Part shown: positions 9,991-19,712 of the stretch, piece by piece
How the letters are laid out: each line of letters starts with the position of its first letter
Numbering within the stretch: position 1 is the stretch's first letter
NCBI RefSeq assembly: GCF_000497245.1
Contig: NZ_AWTC01000016.1
Coordinates: 62,241-94,479, forward strand
DNA from: Sporolactobacillus laevolacticus DSM 442
GTDB lineage: Bacteria > Bacillota > Bacilli > Bacillales > Sporolactobacillaceae
Direction: 5' to 3'
DNA length: 32,239 nt
The notes under the pieces: model-generated
What the model was told of the DNA's origin: nothing
Database searches by the model: none
What the model saw: the letters and a program-made list of their open reading frames with translations, nothing else
Translations under genes and position numbers: made by a program

Positions 9991-11415
9991 TCAGACAAGC
10001 AGTTCTTTTTCATGCGGCAGGACCGTATCCGGATAGATTTCCGTCGGGTACTTGCCTGTGAAGCAGGCCATGCACTGTCCGCAGTTCTTCATTGCCGGAT
10101 CGCGTCCGATCGCCTTTTGCATACCTTCAACACTCAGATATACGAGGGAATCAGCGCCGATCATTTCACGAATGTCTTCCACTGAATGGGTGGAGGCAAT
10201 CAATTCGGATGACGTTGATGTGTCAATACCATAGAAGCATGGATGCGTGATTGGCGGTGAACTAATCCGCACATGCACTTCCGTCGCCCCCGCTTCGCGT
10301 AGCATGCCGACAATTCGTCTACTTGTTGTTCCACGCACAATTGAATCATCAACCATAACCACACGCTTTCCTTCGACAATCGCGCGTACCGCAGAGAGCT
10401 TCATCTTAACCCCTTGTTCGCGCAATTCCTGAGACGGTTGAATGAATGTACGGCCAACATAACGATTTTTAATCATGCCCAGCTCATACGGAATACCTGT
10501 CGCTTCGGCATAACCGATCGCAGCGGAAATACTTGAATCTGGAACGCCGGTTACAACGTCTGCTTCAACCGGAGCTTCTTGTGCGAGCATGCGCCCCAAA
10601 TTCTTTCTTGCCGCGTGCACGTTGATGCCTTGAATGTTGCTGTCCGGACGTGAGAAATAGATATATTCCATGCTGCAAATCGCCGATTCCGTACGGTTTG
10701 TAAAGAAATCGGAATGCAGCCCTTCATTGTCGATTACAATAATTTCGCCCGGATTCACATCGCGAACATAAGTGGCGCCGATCAGGTCAAAAGCGCAGGT
10801 TTCTGAAGCAACGACCCAGGCATTGCCAAGCTTTCCGAGGGATAGCGGACGCAATCCGTTCGGATCGAGTGCAGCGATCAGCTGATGTTCTGTGAGCATC
10901 GCAAGCGCATAAGCACCTTTAATGACGGACAAAGCGTGCTTCACACTTTCAATAAAATTGTCTGCGTAATCACGTTTGATCAGGTGGGCGATGACTTCAG
11001 TATCTGAAGTCGTCTGAAAAATGCTTCCGCGTTCTTCAAGCTCGCCTTTCAGTTTATGGGCATTAACCAAATTGCCGTTGTGCGCGATGGATAATGAATC
11101 CTTCTGTGAGCGAAAGACAAGCGGCTGCACATTAGCATAGCTGTTGCCGCCTTGTGTTGAATAGCGGACATGGCCAATTGCCGCATTGCCGATGCTCAAT
11201 GTTTCGAGTTTCTCATGGTCAAAGACATCATTAACAAGGCCGAGTCCTTTATGATCATAGATGTGCTTTCCGTCGGATACCGCAATCCCCGCGCCTTCCT
11301 GGCCGCGGTGCTGCATGCTGTGAAGACCGTAATACGTCAGTTTCGCTGCGTTCTCATGTCCCCAAATGCCAAATACCGCACATTCTTCATTCAGTTCTTT
11401 GCCGACATAATGCAT
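9991..11415 (-). CDS. purF: Amidophosphoribosyltransferase (glutamine PRPP amidotransferase)
   Basis: This is the committed step of the pathway: PRPP + glutamine to phosphoribosylamine. I start it at ATG 11415 because GAGAGGGG lies 6 bases upstream. That gives an 11-residue propeptide before Cys12 ([11 protein letters not shown]), the processed catalytic nucleophile, as in the Bacillus enzyme. The C-terminal half is the PRPP-binding phosphoribosyltransferase fold ([13 protein letters not shown]). Cysteines in [14 protein letters not shown] and an earlier one match the Bacillus-type 4Fe-4S cluster. Its start overlaps purL by 25 bases. An ATG six codons upstream (11433) is less likely. Confidence 0.96.
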   Translation of the reverse strand: MHYVGKELNEECAVFGIWGHENAAKLTYYGLHSMQHRGQEGAGIAVSDGKHIYDHKGLGLVNDVFDHEKLETLSIGNAAIGHVRYSTQGGNSYANVQPLVFRSQKDSLSIAHNGNLVNAHKLKGELEERGSIFQTTSDTEVIAHLIKRDYADNFIESVKHALSVIKGAYALAMLTEHQLIAALDPNGLRPLSLGKLGNAWVVASETCAFDLIGATYVRDVNPGEIIVIDNEGLHSDFFTNRTESAICSMEYIYFSRPDSNIQGINVHAARKNLGRMLAQEAPVEADVVTGVPDSSISAAIGYAEATGIPYELGMIKNRYVGRTFIQPSQELREQGVKMKLSAVRAIVEGKRVVMVDDSIVRGTTSRRIVGMLREAGATEVHVRISSPPITHPCFYGIDTSTSSELIASTHSVEDIREMIGADSLVYLSVEGMQKAIGRDPAMKNCGQCMACFTGKYPTEIYPDTVLPHEKELLV

Positions 11416-13613
11416 GACAGAGCCCCTCTCCATTCGTTTTCAAGTTCCGGCCGATTCAGAGTGACGGTAGACGATGCAAAGTCAATGTTCAGGGTTTCAC
11501 TGCGTGTTACTTTACCTACAAGAACAGCGTCATCAATCAGAGATTCGAAAGCGCTCTTTGATGCTTCAGGAACAGTGACAAGATAGCGTGATTGTGTTTC
11601 TGAGAAAAGTTCAACTGCAGGATCACTGTCAAATTGAAGATCGCAACCGAATTCGGTGCCAAATACAGATTCAGCAACGGCTATGGCAAGTCCGCCTTCG
11701 GACACATCGTGTGCAGAAGCGAGGTAACCTAACTTAATCGCTTCGAGCACTTTGGCTTGGCGGCTCTTTTCAAGTTCAAGATCCAAAACAGGTGCCTTGC
11801 CGCTCACTTCTCCATCTATTAATATCTGCAATGCACTGCCGCCAAATTCAGGGTTGGCTTTGCCGATCACATAAACCAGATCCCCTTCATTTTTGAACGG
11901 TGCAGTCATGACATGATCAAGATCTTCCACGAGGCCGACCATACCGACAACCGGTGTCGGGTCAATCGCGCCGCGATCGGTTTCGTTGTAGAGTGAGACG
12001 TTTCCAGAAATAACCGGCGTCTTCAATTCTTCACAAGCCTTTGCCATGCCCTTCACGGATTCGTCGATCTGCCAAAACACTTCCGGATTTTCCGGGCTGC
12101 CGAAGTTCAGACAGTCGGTGATCGCAAGCGGGAGACCGCCGGAGCAAACGATATTTCGTGCTGCCTCAGCAACCGCGATTTTTCCGCCTTCGTTCGGATC
12201 GAGCGCCAGATATTTCGCGTTGCAATCCGTGGTCATGGCTAGACCTTTCTTCGTCCCTCTGACACGGACAACAGCAGCATCCGAACCAGGAGCGACCACC
12301 GTGTTCGTCTGTACCATATAATCGTATTGGCGCGTTACCCATTCCTTTGAAGCAAGGGTTGGTTGGCCAAGTAATTTCTTAATTGTCTTTTCATAATTAT
12401 TGATTTCAGGTAGCCAATTTGGGGCGGCCTGATTTGCGAGATAAGAAGCCGGAACCTTTGACGGCATGTGGCGTACCGGAGCAGAAGCGAGTGAATCTGA
12501 AGGTACATCTGCAACAATCGTTCCTTTGTGTTCAAGACGGAGTACTTCTTCTTCAATAACTTCACCAACCGCTACCGCATGCAGGCCCCAGCGAGCAAAA
12601 ATCGCTTTTATTTCTTCTTCGCTGCCTTTTTTAATAACAATCAGCATACGTTCCTGCGATTCGGACAACATCATTTCGTAAGGTGTCATTTCGGTTTCGC
12701 GTTGAGGAATCAGATCGAGATTCATGTGAATACCGACGCCGGCTTTTGCAGCCATCTCACTGGCAGAGGAGACGAGCCCTGCAGCACCCATATCTTGAAT
12801 GCCGACAAGCGCTTCATGCTTCGTTAATTCAAGACATGCTTCAACAAGCAGTTTTTCCATGAATGGATCGCCAACCTGCACAGCCGAGCGCTTTTCATCC
12901 GACTTCTCGGATATTTCTTCTGAAGCGAAGGTTGCTCCGTTAATACCGTCGCGGCCTGTGCTTGCACCCACATACATCACCGTATTGCCAATGCCTCGTG
13001 CTTGACCGACCTGAATATCTTCATGGTTCATGATGCCGACACACATCGCATTGACAAGCGGATTACCGTTATAACAATTATCGAACTGCAGCTCTCCGCC
13101 TACAGTTGGAATGCCGATGCAGTTGCCATATCCGGCGATTCCGCTGACTACTTCTTCAAACAGATAGCGAACACGTGAATTGTCTAGATCGCCAAAACGA
13201 AGGGAATCCAGCAGCGCAACCGGACGAGCACCCATTGAAAAAACATCACGGATGATCCCGCCGACACCTGTAGCAGCGCCTTGGTAAGGTTCAATTGCTG
13301 AAGGGTGGTTATGGCTTTCAATCTTGAAAACCACAGCCTGGCCGTCACCGATATCAACGATGCCAGCACCTTCGCCCGGGCCTTGAAGCACATGTTCTCC
13401 ACTGGTTGGAAAATACTTCAGAACCGGTTTTGATGTCTTATAGCTGCAGTGTTCCGACCACATAACAGAAAATAAGCCGGTTTCGGTATAATTCGGCTTG
13501 CGGCCGAGCAGTTCCTTAACCTTCTGGTATTCTTCCTCTGTCAAGCCCATTGTTCGATACACTTTGTCTTGTTCGATCTGCTCCGGTGATGGTTCAAGAT
13601 GTGTAAGCGGCAT
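11391..13613 (-). CDS. purL: FGAM synthase subunit PurL (small form)
   Basis: The 740-residue synthetase subunit of the three-part FGAR amidotransferase is the form that requires separate PurQ and PurS. Signatures visible are [17 protein letters not shown] near the N-terminus, [24 protein letters not shown] (metal/ATP), [16 protein letters not shown] and [15 protein letters not shown]. It converts FGAR to FGAM with ATP and ammonia channelled from PurQ. It overlaps purQ by 20 bases upstream and purF downstream. Confidence 0.97.
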   Translation of the reverse strand: MPLTHLEPSPEQIEQDKVYRTMGLTEEEYQKVKELLGRKPNYTETGLFSVMWSEHCSYKTSKPVLKYFPTSGEHVLQGPGEGAGIVDIGDGQAVVFKIESHNHPSAIEPYQGAATGVGGIIRDVFSMGARPVALLDSLRFGDLDNSRVRYLFEEVVSGIAGYGNCIGIPTVGGELQFDNCYNGNPLVNAMCVGIMNHEDIQVGQARGIGNTVMYVGASTGRDGINGATFASEEISEKSDEKRSAVQVGDPFMEKLLVEACLELTKHEALVGIQDMGAAGLVSSASEMAAKAGVGIHMNLDLIPQRETEMTPYEMMLSESQERMLIVIKKGSEEEIKAIFARWGLHAVAVGEVIEEEVLRLEHKGTIVADVPSDSLASAPVRHMPSKVPASYLANQAAPNWLPEINNYEKTIKKLLGQPTLASKEWVTRQYDYMVQTNTVVAPGSDAAVVRVRGTKKGLAMTTDCNAKYLALDPNEGGKIAVAEAARNIVCSGGLPLAITDCLNFGSPENPEVFWQIDESVKGMAKACEELKTPVISGNVSLYNETDRGAIDPTPVVGMVGLVEDLDHVMTAPFKNEGDLVYVIGKANPEFGGSALQILIDGEVSGKAPVLDLELEKSRQAKVLEAIKLGYLASAHDVSEGGLAIAVAESVFGTEFGCDLQFDSDPAVELFSETQSRYLVTVPEASKSAFESLIDDAVLVGKVTRSETLNIDFASSTVTLNRPELENEWRGALSCIMSAKN

Positions 13614-14286
13614 GTGTGGATTCCCTCCAATGATTTAATATCGACTGGAACAAACGCAGACCATCGTCACTGCCAAGCAGCGCGTCTGCAGCACGTTCCG
13701 GATGCGGCATCATGCCTAAGACATTCCCGGCCGGATTGATTATGCCGGCAATATCAGCCCTCGATCCATTTGGATTTTCTCCTGAATAGGTGAAGACAAT
13801 ACGATTGTTCTCCTCAAGTTCTTTAAGAGTCGCGTCATCGCAGAAGTAATTGCCTTCCCCGTGTGCAATCGGAATACGGATCACTTCATCTTTATCATAG
13901 AGTGTAGTAAATTGCGTCTCGTTATTTTCAACCTTGAGATTCACCGTTTCACAGATGAATTTCAGATGTTTATTTTTCAACATTGCCCCAGGCAGTAATC
14001 CTGCCTCGAGAAGGATCTGAAAACCATTGCAGACACCAAGGACCGGTTTGCCTTGTTCCGCTGCTTTGATGACTGCAGGCATAATGCCAGCAAAACGGGC
14101 AATCGCACCTGAACGCAGGTAGTCACCGTAGGAAAAGCCGCCGGGGATCATGATCGCGTCATAGCCATCCAGCGAGGTTTCCGCATGCCACACATAGTCT
14201 ACTTCTTCACCCAGTCCGTCTTTAATCGCATAATACATATCCTGATCGCAGTTGGAGCCGGGAAAAACAATGACTGCGGTTTTCAC
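13594..14286 (-). CDS. purQ: FGAM synthase glutaminase subunit PurQ
   Basis: This 230-residue class I glutaminase supplies ammonia to PurL. The nucleophile Cys86 lies in [21 protein letters not shown], and the His195/Glu197 partners are in [10 protein letters not shown]. The start is ATG and overlaps the stop of purS by 4 bases (ATGA); the 3' end overlaps purL. It belongs to the PurS-PurQ-PurL complex. Confidence 0.97.
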   Translation of the reverse strand: MKTAVIVFPGSNCDQDMYYAIKDGLGEEVDYVWHAETSLDGYDAIMIPGGFSYGDYLRSGAIARFAGIMPAVIKAAEQGKPVLGVCNGFQILLEAGLLPGAMLKNKHLKFICETVNLKVENNETQFTTLYDKDEVIRIPIAHGEGNYFCDDATLKELEENNRIVFTYSGENPNGSRADIAGIINPAGNVLGMMPHPERAADALLGSDDGLRLFQSILNHWRESTHAAYTS

Positions 14287-14534
14287 GAATGAACCTCCTC
14301 CTCGATTTCATATCGATAGTTTTCAATAACCGTGTTCGCCAGCAGCTTGTCACAAACGGTATCAACCTGTTCTGCAACATCTGCTGAATCTTCCATAAGA
14401 AGTTCAATATATTTACCGATGCGCACGTCTTTAACATCTTTATAGTCCATGTTGTGAAGCGACTGCATCACAGCCTGTCCTTGAGGATCGAGCACACTTT
14501 CCTTCAATGTAATGTACACTTTCACCTTTTTCAT
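14283..14534 (-). CDS. purS: FGAM synthase subunit PurS
   Basis: The 83-residue small protein bridges PurQ and PurL. The sequence ([17 protein letters not shown], then VRIGKYIEL) is characteristic of the family. It overlaps purC and purQ by 4 bases each, which indicates coupled translation and helps balance subunits. Confidence 0.96.
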   Translation of the reverse strand: MKKVKVYITLKESVLDPQGQAVMQSLHNMDYKDVKDVRIGKYIELLMEDSADVAEQVDTVCDKLLANTVIENYRYEIEEEVHS

Positions 14535-15241
14535 TTGACATCCTCCAAGCGTTTGAGAAGTTTTTCATAGGTTTCCGGAAGATCAGCAATGTTGCGACGG
14601 AAAACGTCTTTATCAAGCTTTTCATGTGTTTCCTTATCCCACAGGCGGCAGCTGTCCGGGGAAATTTCATCAGCAAGCACGATTTCGCCAGTTGCTTTCA
14701 GTTTGCCAAATTCTAATTTGAAATCGACAAGAAGTATGCCGGCTTCTGAGAAAAATGCCTGAAGAGCATCATTAACATCAAGCGCCAGGCGGCGAATTTC
14801 AGCGAGTTCATCTTTAGTTGCGATTTCCATCGCCAGTGCATGATCAGTATTGATCATCGGATCGCCAAGTTCATCGCTTTTGTAGTAAAATTCAACGATT
14901 GTCCGGGCAAGTGTCACGCCTTCATCGACACCAAGACGCTTTGACAAGCTACCAGCTACAACATTACGGACAACAACTTCAATCGGAACAATCGAAACGG
15001 CTTTTACAAGTTGTTCGGTTTCCGAAATGGTTTCAATGTAATGCGTCGGCACATTTTTCTGTTGAAGCATTTTAAAAATTTTGGTGCAGATCGCATTATT
15101 CAAGCGTCCTTTTCCTTCAAATGATGCTTTCTTCTGGCCGTTGAATGCCGTAGCATCGTTCTTGTACTCAACCCGAAGCACATTAGGATCATCCGTTGTG
15201 AACATTTTCTTTGCTTTGCCTTCGTATAAAAGCTGACTCAT
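14531..15241 (-). CDS. purC: SAICAR synthetase
   Basis: This 236-residue enzyme couples CAIR and aspartate using ATP. Family features are LYEGKAKKMF at the N-terminus, VPIEVVVRNVVAGSL, LVDFKLEFG and EISPDSCRLWD. The length is the short bacterial form. It lies 63 bases after purB with a GGGG-containing ribosome site. Confidence 0.97.
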   Translation of the reverse strand: MSQLLYEGKAKKMFTTDDPNVLRVEYKNDATAFNGQKKASFEGKGRLNNAICTKIFKMLQQKNVPTHYIETISETEQLVKAVSIVPIEVVVRNVVAGSLSKRLGVDEGVTLARTIVEFYYKSDELGDPMINTDHALAMEIATKDELAEIRRLALDVNDALQAFFSEAGILLVDFKLEFGKLKATGEIVLADEISPDSCRLWDKETHEKLDKDVFRRNIADLPETYEKLLKRLEDVK

Positions 15242-15304
15242 GTGTTTTTCCCCTTTTCGCTATGGAGTCCGGATCATGTGCTCGTCCGGATGATTTAGTG
15301 ATAA

Positions 15305-16603
15305 TCAGTCATTCAATCCTAGACGTTCAAAGATAAAGTCAACATTTTTTAGGTGGTAGGTTTCGTCAAAGCAGGCATCAATTTCAGCTTGCGTCAGTTT
15401 ATCTGTAATACGCGTATCATTCTCAACGATTTCCTTAAACTGCGTCTCCGTTTCCCACGACTTCATTGCGTTTGGCTGTACAATGTCATAGGCTGCTTCA
15501 CGGCTCATGCCTTTTTCAATCAGTGCCAGAAGCACATGTTGTGAGAAGATCAACCCGAAGGTGCGCTTCATGTTGCGTTTCATATTTTCTGGGAAAACTG
15601 TCAGTTTCTCAACGATGTTGGCGAAACGATTCAGCATATAATCAAGACCGATTGTCGCATCAGGTAAAATAATACGTTCTGCTGACGAGTGCGAGATATC
15701 GCGTTCATGCCAGAGCGCCACATCATCATACGCAGTGGTCATGTAGCCGCGAATGACCCGGGCAAGACCGCACATGTTTTCCGAACCGATCGGATTACGC
15801 TTGTGAGGCATTGCAGACGAGCCTTTCTGGCCCTTCGCAAAGTATTCTTCAACTTCGCGAACTTCCGAACGCTGCAGGCCGCGCACTTCAACGGCAAACT
15901 TTTCAATAGATGTCGCAATCAGCGCAAGGACGGACATGTAATGTGCGTGACGGTCGCGCTGCAGCACCTGAGTTGAAATAGGTGCCGGTTTAATGCCGAG
16001 ATGCTCGCAGACATAACTTTCAACCGCTGGGTCGATGTTCGCGTACGTGCCGACCGCTCCGGAGATCTTGCCGTACTGTACTTCATCTGCAGCACGCTTA
16101 AAGCGTTCCAAATTGCGTTTCATTTCTTCATACCACAGTGCCAAAACGAGACCAAAAGTCGTCGGTTCCGCATGAACGCCGTGTGTCCGGCCCATCATGA
16201 CCGTGTTCTTATATTTTTTCGCCTTCTGGCGGATCACTTCGATAAAATGTTCAATGTCTTTTAACAAGATTGCGTTCGCTTGCTTCAGCAGATAACCTTG
16301 AGCCGTATCAACAACATCGGTTGAGGTTAAACCGTAATGCACCCATTTCTTTTCATCACCAAGTGATTCAGAAACAGTTCTCGTGAATGCAACCACATCA
16401 TGGCGGGTCTGCTGCTCAATTTCGTGAATGCGATCAATGGTAAATGACGCATTTTTTCTTAGCTTTTCAACGTCTTCCTTTGGAATTTCTCCAAGTTCGG
16501 ACCAACCTGCGCAGGCAAGGATCTCGACTTCCAGCCATGCCCTGTATCTGTTTTCTTCTGTCCAAATTGCGCCCATTTCCGGTCTCGTATACCGATCAAT
16601 CAT
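15305..16603 (-). CDS. purB: Adenylosuccinate lyase
   Basis: The 432-residue fumarase/aspartase-superfamily enzyme acts twice in purine synthesis: SAICAR to AICAR, and adenylosuccinate to AMP. The signature loop [16 protein letters not shown] carries the catalytic serine. TRHDVVAF and [14 protein letters not shown] hold the catalytic histidines. The ATG overlaps the purK stop by 4 bases. Confidence 0.97.
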   Translation of the reverse strand: MIDRYTRPEMGAIWTEENRYRAWLEVEILACAGWSELGEIPKEDVEKLRKNASFTIDRIHEIEQQTRHDVVAFTRTVSESLGDEKKWVHYGLTSTDVVDTAQGYLLKQANAILLKDIEHFIEVIRQKAKKYKNTVMMGRTHGVHAEPTTFGLVLALWYEEMKRNLERFKRAADEVQYGKISGAVGTYANIDPAVESYVCEHLGIKPAPISTQVLQRDRHAHYMSVLALIATSIEKFAVEVRGLQRSEVREVEEYFAKGQKGSSAMPHKRNPIGSENMCGLARVIRGYMTTAYDDVALWHERDISHSSAERIILPDATIGLDYMLNRFANIVEKLTVFPENMKRNMKRTFGLIFSQHVLLALIEKGMSREAAYDIVQPNAMKSWETETQFKEIVENDTRITDKLTQAEIDACFDETYHLKNVDFIFERLGLND

Positions 16604-17751
16604 GAATGCTTACCCACTTCCTGTTCGATTTTCCATATCCCTAATCTCTCTGCTTGATCAATAGCCTCTTGTACTGAATCACCAAGGATTGTAAGATGTC
16701 CCATCTTACGTCCGGTTTTCGCCGCGTCTTTTCCATAGAGATGGAGATGAGCAGCGGACAATAACGCTATTTTGTCCAGAACTGGCTGAACATGTTCGCC
16801 AAGAATATTAATCATAATTACCGGTTTGAGCAGCTGCGTGCTAGAAAGCGGCAATCCGCAAATCGCGCGGATATGCTGTTCAAACTGGGATGTCTCACAA
16901 GCGTTAATTGAAAAGTGTCCGGAATTATGCGGCCGCGGCGCGGTCTCATTGACGTAAATTTTTCCGTCTGTCCCAACAAACATTTCAACCGCAAGTGTGC
17001 CGACGAGCTTGAGGGCTTCCGCGAGATGTAAAGCATGTTCTGTTGCTTCTACGCGTAAACGATCAGGTATTCTCGCCGGCACAAGAGTATGATGCAAAAT
17101 ATTATGACGATGTATGTTTTCAGCAACCGGGAAAACCGAAGTTTCTCCGGCAGTGCTGCGTACAACAATAACTGAAATTTCTTTTTCAAAAGGTAACCAT
17201 TTTTCAAGTTCAAACGGTGTTTTGCCAATGTAAGGAAGAGCTTCCTGCAAATCGTCTTCTGATTTAAGGACATATTGTCCTTTTCCATCGTAGCCGCCTT
17301 GAGTAGTCTTCAATACAGAAGGAAATCCAATCTCAGCAATCGCCGTTTTCAATTCATCATGATTACGGACAGGCATATAGGGAACAACCGGCAATCCTGC
17401 TTCGCGGATTGCCGCTTTTTCGTTAAGCCTGTCCTTGGTTATTTCAAGCAAGTGTCCGCCTTGCGGGAGATAACTGTTCTCCTGCAGGTAATCCACTGTC
17501 TGAACGTCTACATTTTCAAATTCATAGGTCACGACATCAGCGCATTTTGCCATTTTCTTTGCGCCTTCAGGATCATCATAACCTGCAACAATGACGATAT
17601 CTGCAACTTGTGCACATGGACAATCTTCAATCGGATCAAGTACGGCGATCCTGTATCCCATTTGCTTTGCACTGATTGCCATCATTCTTCCTAATTGTCC
17701 GCCACCGAGAATGCCGATTGTTTGTCCCGGCAAGATCGTTTTGTGGTTCAC
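16600..17751 (-). CDS. purK: N5-carboxyaminoimidazole ribonucleotide synthetase
   Basis: This 383-residue ATP-grasp enzyme makes N5-CAIR from AIR, ATP and bicarbonate, and works with Pur[13 protein letters not shown] at the N-terminus, [13 protein letters not shown] (ATP loop) and the metal-binding segment [13 protein letters not shown] are diagnostic. It overlaps purE and purB by 4 bases each. Confidence 0.97.
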   Translation of the reverse strand: MNHKTILPGQTIGILGGGQLGRMMAISAKQMGYRIAVLDPIEDCPCAQVADIVIVAGYDDPEGAKKMAKCADVVTYEFENVDVQTVDYLQENSYLPQGGHLLEITKDRLNEKAAIREAGLPVVPYMPVRNHDELKTAIAEIGFPSVLKTTQGGYDGKGQYVLKSEDDLQEALPYIGKTPFELEKWLPFEKEISVIVVRSTAGETSVFPVAENIHRHNILHHTLVPARIPDRLRVEATEHALHLAEALKLVGTLAVEMFVGTDGKIYVNETAPRPHNSGHFSINACETSQFEQHIRAICGLPLSSTQLLKPVIMINILGEHVQPVLDKIALLSAAHLHLYGKDAAKTGRKMGHLTILGDSVQEAIDQAERLGIWKIEQEVGKHS

Positions 17752-18233
17752 TTCAGATCACTTTCCTTTGCCTTTTTGGCTAGAGATTGGCGATATGCTT
17801 CGAGACGATCCCTAAGTTGGTCATCGAACGCGGATAACATCTGTGCCGCTAAAAGGCCCGCATTCGTTGCGCCTGACGCACCAATCGCTACGGTTGCCAC
17901 CGGAATTCCGGCCGGCATCTGAACGATTGACAGCAATGAATCCATGCCGCTAAGCGCTCTCGATTGAACTGGAACGCCAATTACCGGCAAGGTTGTTTTT
18001 GCTGCGGTCATGCCCGGTAAATGAGCGGCACCGCCGGCCCCAGCAATGATCACCTTTAATCCGCGTTCGCGTGCCGTTTCCGCATATTCAAACATTAAAT
18101 CTGGCGTGCGGTGTGCGGACACAACCTTTTTCTCATAAGGAATGTCCAAAAAATCTAAAATGTCGCATGCATTCTTCATGGTCTCCCAATCGGAACTGCT
18201 TCCCATTACCACGCCTACTACTGCTTGACTCAC
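17748..18233 (-). CDS. purE: N5-CAIR mutase (catalytic subunit PurE)
   Basis: The 161-residue class I PurE converts N5-CAIR to [14 protein letters not shown] binds phosphate, SAHRTPD contains the catalytic His, and [11 protein letters not shown] completes the site. The start is GTG with GGGGAGG 7 bases upstream. It is the first gene of the purine operon. An unusually long leader of about 500 bases separates it from the promoter (a 242-base leader is described for B. subtilis). Confidence 0.97.
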   Translation of the reverse strand: MSQAVVGVVMGSSSDWETMKNACDILDFLDIPYEKKVVSAHRTPDLMFEYAETARERGLKVIIAGAGGAAHLPGMTAAKTTLPVIGVPVQSRALSGMDSLLSIVQMPAGIPVATVAIGASGATNAGLLAAQMLSAFDDQLRDRLEAYRQSLAKKAKESDLK

Positions 18234-18255
18234 AATACTGCCTCCCCAATAGAGG

Positions 18256-18453
18256 ATGTTCGAAAAGTCCGGGAAAAATTACCGGCGAATCTCTGTGTCA
18301 ACTTGTCTTTCCGCTCCTCACGTATTATTTTCATACGCTCCGGTGCTCAAGACTGCGCTTCCTTGATCTTCTTGGTACTTTTTGTCCTCCTTTTCGAGCA
18401 GACTCCAATAGTAAAGAATGTTCAAAAAGTCTGGGAAAAAATTGCTGTCGAAT
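18256..18453. repeat. Degenerate tandem repeat pair inside the pur leader
   Basis: ATGTTCGAAAAGTCCGGG (start of 18256-18290) recurs as ATGTTCAAAAAGTCTGGG (start of 18418-18453). The similarity runs through about 36 bases with roughly 80% identity and ends at CGAAT. The first unit also carries a T-rich TTTTTGTCCTCCTTTT block ending in CAGACTCC (to 18405). That block is shared, in opposite orientation, with the repeat at 32138. The repeats lie between the riboswitch terminator and purE and contain no gene. Confidence 0.7.
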
Positions 18454-18471
18454 TTTATCAATCGCCATGCC

Positions 18472-18534
18472 ACCGAAATCCTTCGGTATACCTACAAATT
18501 CTCTACACTTTCTCGGCCCTTTTTGAACACACTC
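18472..18534. repeat. Second repeat unit: hairpin plus family end block
   Basis: The perfect 6-base hairpin ACCGAA-ATCC-TTCGGT (18472-18487) is followed by CTCGGCCC.TTTTTGAACA.ACTC (18512-18534). That end block matches the complement of 32138-32173 except for a 12-base deletion. It marks the edge of the second unit next to the riboswitch terminator. Confidence 0.55.
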
Positions 18535-18548
18535 AAAATCCAGACAAT

Positions 18549-18601
18549 AAAAAGCCCAGAGCAGCTGTTTCCCTGATTTAAAGAGAAAACAACCGTCTGG
18601 T
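18549..18601 (-). terminator. Riboswitch expression-platform terminator of the pur operon
   Basis: On the minus strand, a long interrupted stem (CCAGACGGTTGTTTTCTC against GGGAAACAGCTGCTCTGG, with bulges and G-U pairs) is followed by CTTTTT. It lies just after the guanine aptamer. Ligand-bound RNA would be expected to let this terminator form and switch the operon off. Confidence 0.8.
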
Positions 18602-18644
18602 CTTTAACCGCGGGCAGCGGCCACAAACAAAACGTCACCATTTT

Positions 18645-18716
18645 CCCTTCATAGTCCGGCAATTTCCGGTCGCCAGGTAGAGACAGTTGGGCCATATTCC
18701 CAAAAATATATGAGGG
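18645..18716 (-). ncRNA. Guanine-type purine riboswitch aptamer (pur operon leader)
   Basis: The aptamer reads from CCCTCATA through GGACTATGAAGGG on the minus strand. P1 is CCCT.CATA with TATGAAGGG, P2 is TTGGG/CCCAA with loop AATATGG, J2/3 contains TCTCTACC, and P3 is CTGGCGA/TTGCCGG. The J3/1 core is GACTATG; cytosine at the position equivalent to C74 gives guanine/hypoxanthine rather than adenine specificity. It is followed by a terminator, consistent with transcriptional repression when guanine is plentiful. Confidence 0.93.
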
Positions 18717-18741
18717 TTCGCAATCTTCATTTGACACTCTC

Positions 18742-18771
18742 ATCATATCAGCAATATTCGCGATGTGTCAA
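18742..18771 (-). promoter_or_regulatory. Promoter of the purine operon
   Basis: On the minus strand there is TTGACA (18766-18771), an 18-base spacer, then TATGAT (18742-18747). It lies just upstream of the riboswitch and just downstream of paired PurR boxes. The expected start of transcription is near 18735. Confidence 0.85.
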
Positions 18772-18780
18772 CCTGATAAT

Positions 18781-18815
18781 CGAACATTAAATGAACAAAA
18801 AGAATCTATTGTTCG
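18781..18815. promoter_or_regulatory. PurR operator (paired PurBoxes) of the pur operon
   Basis: CGAACATT (18781-18788) faces ATTGTTCG (18808-18815), with 27 bases between CGAA and TTCG. This is the inverted pair of PurBoxes expected for the Bacillus PurR repressor, ending 9 bases upstream of the -35 box. PurR binding is relieved by PRPP. The distal box overlaps the last codons of yebG. Confidence 0.8.
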
Positions 18816-19039
18816 CCTTTTGAAAGGATCAATTTCCCTTCCAATACACATTGTCTGCCAATACATTCAGGGCCATTTGCTGTCTCTCGGAAAATCGGCT
18901 GCTCTGTTCGCCTGATCGGTGTGTAGCCTTCACGCTTCATTCGGTCGAGACATTGGTCAAGTGTCTCTTCATCTCCGACGGTAAACCTCTTTTTAAGTAG
19001 CTTATCGCCTTGATTCTTCCCTTTATTTTTTTTGCTCAA
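18806..19039 (-). CDS. yebG: NETI-motif protein (YebG family)
   Basis: This small 77-residue basic cytosolic protein of unknown function is conserved just upstream of purE in Bacillus relatives. The family core is visible as GDEETLDQCLDRMKREGYTPIRR (the NETI position reads EETL) followed by PIF and GRQCVLEGKL. The start is TTG with AAGGTGA 7 bases upstream. The conserved position suggests, but does not show, a link to purine metabolism. Its stop codon lies inside the pur PurR operator. Confidence 0.8.
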   Translation of the reverse strand: MSKKNKGKNQGDKLLKKRFTVGDEETLDQCLDRMKREGYTPIRRTEQPIFRETANGPECIGRQCVLEGKLILSKGEQ

Positions 19040-19114
19040 ATGCCGTTCACCTTTTTAAACAGTCCCTTCACAGTCACGCGGATCATGTCACTATTTGTAG
19101 AAATCTGTATATTC

Positions 19115-19143
19115 ATTATATCAGCTGCTCCAGGATTTCGACA
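19115..19143 (-). promoter_or_regulatory. Probable promoter of yebG
   Basis: On the minus strand there is TGTCGA (19138-19143), a 17-base spacer, then a perfect TATAAT (19115-19120), about 75 bases before the TTG start. The -35 is weak. Confidence 0.5.
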
Positions 19144-19161
19144 GACTCCGACTGTATCTGT

Positions 19162-19452
19162 TTAGTGTACGTAAAAAGCAAGGGCAACAAATCCGAACGC
19201 CAAAAACAGAGCGCCAATCACTCCTGTCGCCATATGCACCACATAGCTGGGAATATGCTCAAGAATGTTTCCTTCAATAGCCCTGGCGAGGCTTGCAGAA
19301 TTATCCTTGCCTTTTTCATGCTCTGCGTCCTTAAGCAGATGCTCCCCGGTCTCCCTTAACTTGTTTGTCAGATAAAAGCTGGCGCCCATCAAAATCGTTC
19401 CCGCCAACCAAAAAAGAATAGCGACAAATAATGCAATCATCAAAACCCACAT
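19162..19452 (-). CDS. Small two-helix membrane protein, function unknown
   Basis: The 96-residue protein has a hydrophobic segment at about residues 3-30 and another at about 70-95. They are joined by a charged linker of about 40 residues (KLRETGEHLLKDAEHEKGKD...), giving a hairpin in the membrane with both ends on the same side. I recognise no named family. Three genes of this cluster (this one, yebG and the pur operon) read the same way, but a promoter separates each, so a shared transcript is uncertain. The second ATG (residue 5) may be the true start, since AAGGA abuts the first. Confidence 0.6.
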   Translation of the reverse strand: MWVLMIALFVAILFWLAGTILMGASFYLTNKLRETGEHLLKDAEHEKGKDNSASLARAIEGNILEHIPSYVVHMATGVIGALFLAFGFVALAFYVH

Positions 19453-19554
19453 CCTTCAGGATAGATTATCCTTATCATGTCTCCGTTCTTTTTCATGTAT
19501 TCAGGAGCATGCGGGACGCGCATGTTTCTTTTTTAATCGAATGAAGCGCCAAAA

Positions 19555-19638
19555 CCGGATTTTAAGCAATGATGACCGAATTATTCTGCACAATGACCGG
19601 ATTAAAAGCGATAACGGCCGGATTCCTGCAAAGCACAG
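19555..19638. repeat. Four tandem 21-base repeats beginning CCGGATT
   Basis: The units at 19555, 19576, 19597 and 19618 each start CCG(G/A)ATT and are exactly 21 bases. Units 1 and 2 also end with the same AATGATGA/CAATGA-like sequence. The plus-strand frame opening at ATG 19541 would read them as heptads (NRILSND, DRIILHN, DRIKSDN, GRIPAKH). That frame runs into the pbuG terminator, so I do not call it a gene. From memory, similar 21-base intergenic repeats occur in other Bacillales. Confidence 0.75.
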
Positions 19639-19660
19639 AGATCGACAGCCTAACAAGCGC

Positions 19661-19699
19661 AAAAAAATCTCCTCCATTAGTTCAATGAAGGAGATTTTT
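19661..19699 (-). terminator. Rho-independent terminator of pbuG
   Basis: The stem AAAATCTCCT.CATT (19664-19678) pairs with AATG.AGGAGATTTT (19684-19698), with a five-base loop. On the minus strand it is followed by seven T (19661-19667). It lies 13 bases after the pbuG stop. Confidence 0.9.
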
Positions 19700-19712
19700 G
19701 ATTAAATCACGG

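Noticed and set aside
11391-13613. Several open frames of 60-140 residues on the opposite strand of purL and other pur genes
   Set aside because: They are shadow frames of highly conserved enzymes and lack ribosome sites or recognisable domains.
18492-18746. 84-residue minus-strand open frame
   Set aside because: It lies on the guanine riboswitch and its terminator; the RNA structure fully explains the sequence.
18751-18784. TTCG...CGAA pair across the pur promoter as the PurR operator
   Set aside because: The half-sites face the wrong way for PurBoxes; the pair at 18781-18815 has the right orientation and spacing.
19555-19638. CRISPR array
   Set aside because: Units are contiguous 21-base degenerate repeats without spacers, and no cas gene is present.
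19541-19705. 54-residue plus-strand frame over the 21-base repeats as a gene
   Set aside because: It has no ribosome site and its last codons are the pbuG terminator hairpin; kept only as a repeat.
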